A DNA stretch of 19,189 nucleotides from NCBI GenBank assembly GCA_017648235.1, contig JAGCIZ010000120.1, forward strand, positions 1-19,189, read 5' to 3'. The first letter of the stretch is position 1, and each line of letters opens with the position of its first letter. Shown one piece after another: positions 15,825-19,189 of the stretch. The notes below the pieces were generated by a model, which saw only the letters and a program-made list of their open reading frames with translations, made no database searches and was not told the origin of the DNA. Origin of the DNA: Paludibacteraceae bacterium (GTDB lineage Bacteria > Bacteroidota > Bacteroidia > Bacteroidales > Paludibacteraceae). The translations under genes were made by a program, and so were the position numbers.

Positions 15825-16523
15825 TTAATTCTCTTCTACTGATTTGGTATCAATTTTAATACCCGGGCTCATTGTACTAGAAAGATAAACGCTCTTCACA
15901 TAAGTTCCTTTAGCCGAAGATGGTTTCAATTTCATGATTGTAGCCATAAATTCTTTTGCATTTTCAACAATTTGTTCTGCCGAAAAAGACACTTTTCCTA
16001 TAGAAGTGTGCACTATACCAGCTTTATCGACCTTAAAATCAATTTTACCTTGTTTTACTTCTGCAACAGCTTTACCTATCTCCATGGTAACTGTACCGCT
16101 TTTAGGGTTTGGCATCAAACCTCTTGGGCCTAAAACACGTCCTAAAGCACCAATTTTTCCCATAACAGAAGGCATAGTAATGATTACATCAATATCAGTC
16201 CAACCACCCTTTATCTTTTCAATATATTCATCAAGACCGACATAATCAGCACCAGCTTGTTGAGCCTCAGCTTCTTTGTCGGGTGTACACAATGCAAGAA
16301 CTCTTACTTGTTTTCCCGTTCCATTAGGCAACGAAACCACGCCACGAACCATTTGGTTTGCTTTGCGAGGATCAACACCCAAACGTACATCAATATCTAC
16401 CGAAGCATCAAATTTAGATGTTGTAATTTCTTTTACTAAATTAGCAGCTTCTTTTAGAGTATACGATTTCCCAGCTTCAATCTTCTCTAAAGCTAACTTC
16501 TGATTTTTTGTAAGTTTACCCAT
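15825..16523 (-). CDS. rplA: 50S ribosomal protein L1
   Basis: A 232-residue protein of normal L1 length that forms the L1 stalk next to the ribosomal E site. Conserved elements include DASVDIDVRLGVDPRKANQ (39-57), MGKIGALGRVLGPRGLMPNP (signature, ~121-140), the KSGTVT segment and a C-terminal KGTYVKSVYLSSTMSPGIK stretch. It lies between rplK (20 nt upstream) and rplJ. L1 often represses its own rplK-rplA mRNA; I see no clear 23S-like target in the short rplK leader. Confidence 0.98.
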   Translation of the reverse strand: MGKLTKNQKLALEKIEAGKSYTLKEAANLVKEITTSKFDASVDIDVRLGVDPRKANQMVRGVVSLPNGTGKQVRVLALCTPDKEAEAQQAGADYVGLDEYIEKIKGGWTDIDVIITMPSVMGKIGALGRVLGPRGLMPNPKSGTVTMEIGKAVAEVKQGKIDFKVDKAGIVHTSIGKVSFSAEQIVENAKEFMATIMKLKPSSAKGTYVKSVYLSSTMSPGIKIDTKSVEEN

Positions 16524-16543
16524 TTTTCTAAATTGAAGTTTAA

Positions 16544-16987
16544 TTAATTATCACTAGGAAATTCGCCTTTTACGGCAATACCCATACTTCTTGCTGTACC
16601 TGCAACCATTTTCATAGCTGCATCTATAGTGAAACAATTCAAGTCCACCATTTTATCAGTTGCAATTTGTTTTACTTCATCCCAAGTAATTTCTGCAATC
16701 TTCTTACGGTTTGGTTCTGCCGAACCTCCCTTAACTTTTGCTACTTCTAAAAGTTGAATAGCAACTGGAGGAGTTTTAACGACAAAATCGAAAGACTTAT
16801 CACTATAAACGGTAATAACCACAGGTAATACCTTACCTGCTTTGTCTTGGGTTCTGGCATTAAATTGCTTGCAGAAATCCATTATATTTACACCCTTAGA
16901 ACCCAAAGCAGGACCTACAGGAGGAGAAGGATTTGCAGCACCACCTTTAATCTGTAATTTAATCAATCCAGCAATTTCTTTAGCCAT
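16544..16987 (-). CDS. rplK: 50S ribosomal protein L11
   Basis: A 147-residue protein at the GTPase-associated centre. The N-terminal domain has the proline-rich PSPPVGPALGSKGVNIMDFC (residues 20-39), the region that meets thiostrepton-type antibiotics and release factors; the C-terminal rRNA-binding domain has EITWDEVKQIATDKM and a GTARSMGI end motif. It lies 59 nt after nusG. A GGAA sits 5 nt before the ATG. Confidence 0.98.
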   Translation of the reverse strand: MAKEIAGLIKLQIKGGAANPSPPVGPALGSKGVNIMDFCKQFNARTQDKAGKVLPVVITVYSDKSFDFVVKTPPVAIQLLEVAKVKGGSAEPNRKKIAEITWDEVKQIATDKMVDLNCFTIDAAMKMVAGTARSMGIAVKGEFPSDN

Positions 16988-17046
16988 AAAAATTCCTTTT
17001 TTTAACTTAAAATAATACGAATAAAAAACTTAGTAACGTCAGTTTA

Positions 17047-17598
17047 TTACTCTTTCTCTACTTGAACAAAACTCAATTCAACCGGTGTTTTACGACCGAA
17101 AATTTTAACACTTACTTTGAGTTTCTTTTGAGGAGCATTAACTTCTTCTATAGTACCAAAGAATCCATTGAAAGGCCCTGCTATAACTTTAATAGACTCT
17201 CCTACAGAGTAGAGTTCATTCAAATCATCACCTAACTCTTGCAATTCATCAACAGTACCAAGAATTCTATTCACTTCTGACTGTCTCAACGGAGTTGGTT
17301 CTGAAAGAGCCGTTGCTCCAAGAAAACCTAAAACATTAGGAACGTTTCTCAAATGATGCTTAACTTCTCCCTTCAAATCCGCTTCCACCAAAACATATCC
17401 TGGCAAATAGCTACGTTCTTTAACTACCTTTTTTCCTTTACTACTTGTTTGATAAACCTTCTCAGTTGGTATTAAAACCTGAGAGACATAACGAGACAAA
17501 TCAGAATTCTTGATTTCAGCATCAATATATTCTTTTACCTTTGCCTCTTTTCCACTAATGGCACGCAATACATACCATTTTTTTGCAGTCTCATTCAT
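17047..17598 (-). CDS. nusG: Transcription termination/antitermination factor NusG
   Basis: 183 residues. It has an N-terminal NGN domain that binds the beta' clamp helices (begins KKWYVLRAISGKEAKVKEYI; LPGYVLVEADL at ~64-74) and a C-terminal KOW domain (~131-180) with GESIKVIAGPFNGFFGTIEEV. NusG is the universal elongation factor that links RNA polymerase to ribosome S10 or Rho. It lies 13 nt after secE, the usual order. A GGAGGU-like sequence precedes the ATG, one of the few good Shine-Dalgarno sites in the window. It is somewhat longer than the E. coli form (181) and has no insertion of the kind found in NusG paralogues. Confidence 0.96.
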   Translation of the reverse strand: MNETAKKWYVLRAISGKEAKVKEYIDAEIKNSDLSRYVSQVLIPTEKVYQTSSKGKKVVKERSYLPGYVLVEADLKGEVKHHLRNVPNVLGFLGATALSEPTPLRQSEVNRILGTVDELQELGDDLNELYSVGESIKVIAGPFNGFFGTIEEVNAPQKKLKVSVKIFGRKTPVELSFVQVEKE

Positions 17599-17611
17599 CT
17601 TTCAATACCTC

Positions 17612-17803
17612 CTAAAAAATTGTTTCGTAAACAAGTTTCATAATGGATTCAAAACACAAATCCATACCCCAAACAATAAGCGCAATCACAAGGGAAGCAA
17701 TTAAAACAACAACTGCACTATTGGTGAGCTCTTTACCAGTAGGCCAAGAGACCTTATTAGCAAGCTCTGAGTACGATTCTTTAAAGTAATTAAAAAGTTT
17801 CAT
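17612..17803 (-). CDS. secE: Preprotein translocase subunit SecE
   Basis: 63 residues starting at the ATG at 17801-17803 (MKLFNYFKESYSELANKVSW). It has the amphipathic surface helix (1-20), the conserved WPTGKEL segment (20-26), and one transmembrane helix (~28-47). SecE clamps SecY in the inner-membrane protein channel. The open frame runs further upstream through the tRNA-Trp gene, but that part is tRNA and should not be counted as protein. The start is 16 nt from the tRNA 3' end. Confidence 0.93.
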   Translation of the reverse strand: MKLFNYFKESYSELANKVSWPTGKELTNSAVVVLIASLVIALIVWGMDLCFESIMKLVYETIF

Positions 17804-17819
17804 CTTCAAATAGATTTTG

Positions 17820-17892
17820 CACGGGTCGAGAGACTCGAACTCCCGACACTCGGTTTTGGAGACCGATGCTCTACCAACTGAGCTAGACCCGT
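17820..17892 (-). tRNA. trnW: tRNA-Trp (anticodon CCA)
   Basis: Full cloverleaf on the minus strand: acceptor ACGGGTC/GACCCGT, D-stem GCTC/GAGC with AGTTGGTA loop, anticodon stem TCGGT/ACCGA with loop CTCCAAA (CCA), 5-nt variable loop, T-stem GGGAG/CTCTC with TTCGAGT loop, and discriminator G, the usual base in bacterial tRNA-Trp. The 3' CCA is not encoded. Location between tuf and secE matches other Bacteroidota and the E. coli-like tRNA-tuf-secE order. Confidence 0.97.
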
Positions 17893-17921
17893 AAAAATTG
17901 GTGGAACCTACTCCACCAATT
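17893..17921 (-). terminator. Terminator-like hairpin between tuf and tRNA-Trp
   Basis: A perfect 10-bp stem (17896-17905 with 17912-17921, AATTGGTGGA/TCCACCAATT) has a 6-nt loop and is followed on the minus strand by a run of U (complement of 17893-17897). It begins 13 nt after the tuf stop and its U-run ends exactly at the first base of tRNA-Trp. The shape is that of a rho-independent terminator for tuf, though its place suggests it may be partial or serve RNA processing. Confidence 0.75.
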
Positions 17922-17934
17922 CGGTTGTTCAATA

Positions 17935-19122
17935 TTAGTCAATAATCGCCGTAATTTGACCAGAACCTACTGTACGTCCACCTTCGCGGATAGCGAAACG
18001 CAAACCTTCACTGCAAGCTACTGGATAAATCAATTTAACAGTAATTTCCAAGTTATCACCTGGCATAACCATTTCAGTTCCTTCTGGCAAAGTAATTTCA
18101 CCAGTCACGTCTAATGTACGAATATAGAACTGAGGACGATATTTATTGTGGAATGGAGTATGACGTCCACCTTCTTCTTTCTTCAAGATATATACAGATG
18201 CTTTGAATTCAGAGTGAGGAGTAACTGTTCCTGGGTGAGTAATAACCATACCACGTTTGATTTGATCTTTATCAATACCACGAAGCAACAAACCTACGTT
18301 ATCACCAGCTTCACCAGAATCAAGAAGTTTACGGAACATTTCAACACCTGTAACAACAGATTTCATTCCTTCTGCACCCAAACCGATAATTTGAACCTCA
18401 TCACCAACTTTGATAATACCAGTTTCAACACGGCCAGTTGCTACCGTACCACGACCTGTGATAGAGAACACGTCTTCTACTGGCATCAAGAATGGTTTAT
18501 CGATATCACGTGGAGGCAATTCAATCCAATTATCTACAGCTTCCATCAATTCCATTACTTTATCTTCCCATTCAGCAACACCATTCAAAGCTCCCAAAGC
18601 GGAACCCTTAATAAATGGAGTGTTATCAGCATCGAAATCATAGAATGCAAGCAATTCACGCATTTCCATTTCTACCAATTCCAACATTTCAGCATCATCA
18701 ACCATATCACATTTGTTCATAAACACAACCAAACGTGGAACATTTACCTGACGAGCCAAAAGAATGTGTTCACGAGTTTGAGGCATAGGACCATCAGTCG
18801 CAGCTACTACGATAATAGCTACATCCATTTGAGCAGCACCAGTAACCATGTTCTTTACATAGTCAGCGTGTCCTGGACAGTCAACGTGTGCATAGTGACG
18901 ATTTGCTGTTTGATACTCAACGTGTGAAGTATTAATAGTAATACCACGCTCTTTTTCCTCGGGTGCATTATCAATTTGGTCGAATGATTTCAACTCTGAA
19001 AGACCCTTAGAAGCCAATACAGTAGTAATAGCAGCAGTAAGAGTAGTCTTACCGTGGTCTACGTGACCGATAGTACCGATGTTTACGTGCGGTTTGGTCC
19101 GTTGGAATGTTTCTTTTGCCAT
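17935..19122 (-). CDS. tuf: Elongation factor Tu
   Basis: 395 residues, standard EF-Tu length; the GTPase that brings aminoacyl-tRNA to the ribosome. G-domain motifs: GHVDHGKT (19-26), RGITIN switch I (59-64), DCPGH (81-85), NKCD (136-139) and GSALGAL (~173-179). Domains II and III follow, with GRGTVATGRVE (~223-233) and the C-terminal LRFAIREGGRTVGSGQI. It lies 36 nt after a tRNA gene and upstream of tRNA-Trp. It ends in TAA, confirming that TAA stops translation in this genome. Confidence 0.98.
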   Translation of the reverse strand: MAKETFQRTKPHVNIGTIGHVDHGKTTLTAAITTVLASKGLSELKSFDQIDNAPEEKERGITINTSHVEYQTANRHYAHVDCPGHADYVKNMVTGAAQMDVAIIVVAATDGPMPQTREHILLARQVNVPRLVVFMNKCDMVDDAEMLELVEMEMRELLAFYDFDADNTPFIKGSALGALNGVAEWEDKVMELMEAVDNWIELPPRDIDKPFLMPVEDVFSITGRGTVATGRVETGIIKVGDEVQIIGLGAEGMKSVVTGVEMFRKLLDSGEAGDNVGLLLRGIDKDQIKRGMVITHPGTVTPHSEFKASVYILKKEEGGRHTPFHNKYRPQFYIRTLDVTGEITLPEGTEMVMPGDNLEITVKLIYPVACSEGLRFAIREGGRTVGSGQITAIID

Positions 19123-19158
19123 AGTTTTGTTCTAATTAAATGTTATAGTTTTATTTCG

Positions 19159-19189
19159 AGCCGATGACGGGACTTGAACCCGTGACCTC
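19159..19189 (-). tRNA. tRNA 3' part, cut by window edge (probably tRNA-Thr)
   Basis: The minus strand shows the end of a variable loop (GAGGTC), a T-arm ACGGG-TTCAAGT-CCCGT, the acceptor 3' strand CATCGGC and a discriminator U. The anticodon is outside the window. Thr is inferred from the conserved tRNA-Thr-tuf order, the AGGTC variable loop and the U discriminator. Confidence 0.8.

Noticed and set aside
16988..17046. L1-binding regulatory site in the rplK leader
   Set aside because: The 59-nt gap is A/U-rich with no stem resembling the 23S L1 site that I could draw.
17804..17932. Longer SecE with 43 extra N-terminal residues
   Set aside because: The extra codons fall on tRNA-Trp and the tuf terminator hairpin. 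The ATG at 17801-17803 begins a normal SecE.
18148..18927. 259-codon open frame antisense to tuf
   Set aside because: Its composition (rich in Thr, Ser, Asn, His, Phe) is what the complement of a highly biased tuf gene gives. No start signal, motif or family resemblance is seen.

Overview
The window is an AT-rich stretch from a member of the Bacteroidota, most likely the order Bacteroidales. The evidence is the gene order tRNA-tuf-tRNA-Trp-secE-nusG-rplK-rplA-rplJ-rplL-rpoB-rpoC, Bacteroides-like RpoB/RpoC/EF-Tu sequences, weak Shine-Dalgarno signals, a TAnnTTTG-type promoter, and outer-membrane barrel proteins whose signal peptides are followed by Gln. TAA is the usual stop and rpoB uses TGA, so the genetic code is standard.

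Right two thirds (6.6-19.2 kb, minus strand, read right to left): the 3' end of a tRNA (probably tRNA-Thr), tuf, a terminator-like hairpin, tRNA-Trp(CCA), secE, nusG, rplK, rplA, rplJ, rplL, a pair of hairpins, rpoB, and rpoC. This is the classic translation/transcription block: EF-Tu, the SecE translocase subunit, the elongation factor NusG, four ribosomal stalk/L1-region proteins and the two large RNA polymerase subunits. A terminator follows rpoC, and the str genes (rpsL, rpsG, fusA) are not next to it.

Main anomaly: rpoC is interrupted by an in-frame TAA at 7128-7130. The upstream piece is 1268 codons. The same frame continues through eight codons that still look like RpoC, then a Met and 142 more codons carrying the whole conserved C-terminus. 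The joined frame (1420 positions) is close to the normal RpoC length for Bacteroidales. This is either a naturally split or readthrough beta' subunit, or a base error in the sequence.

Middle (3.5-6.5 kb, minus strand): a solitary outer-membrane barrel gene with its own promoter element and a strong terminator, then a tight cluster of a DciA-like DUF721 protein, a TtcA-type tRNA thiolase and an agmatine deiminase family enzyme.

Left (1-3.5 kb, plus strand): the 3' part of a TPR-repeat gene cut by the window edge, an outer-membrane beta-barrel gene, and a short TatD-family metal-dependent hydrolase. These are nearly or actually overlapping, so they are probably one transcript. The TatD gene converges on the agmatine deiminase gene with an 11-nt tail-to-tail overlap.
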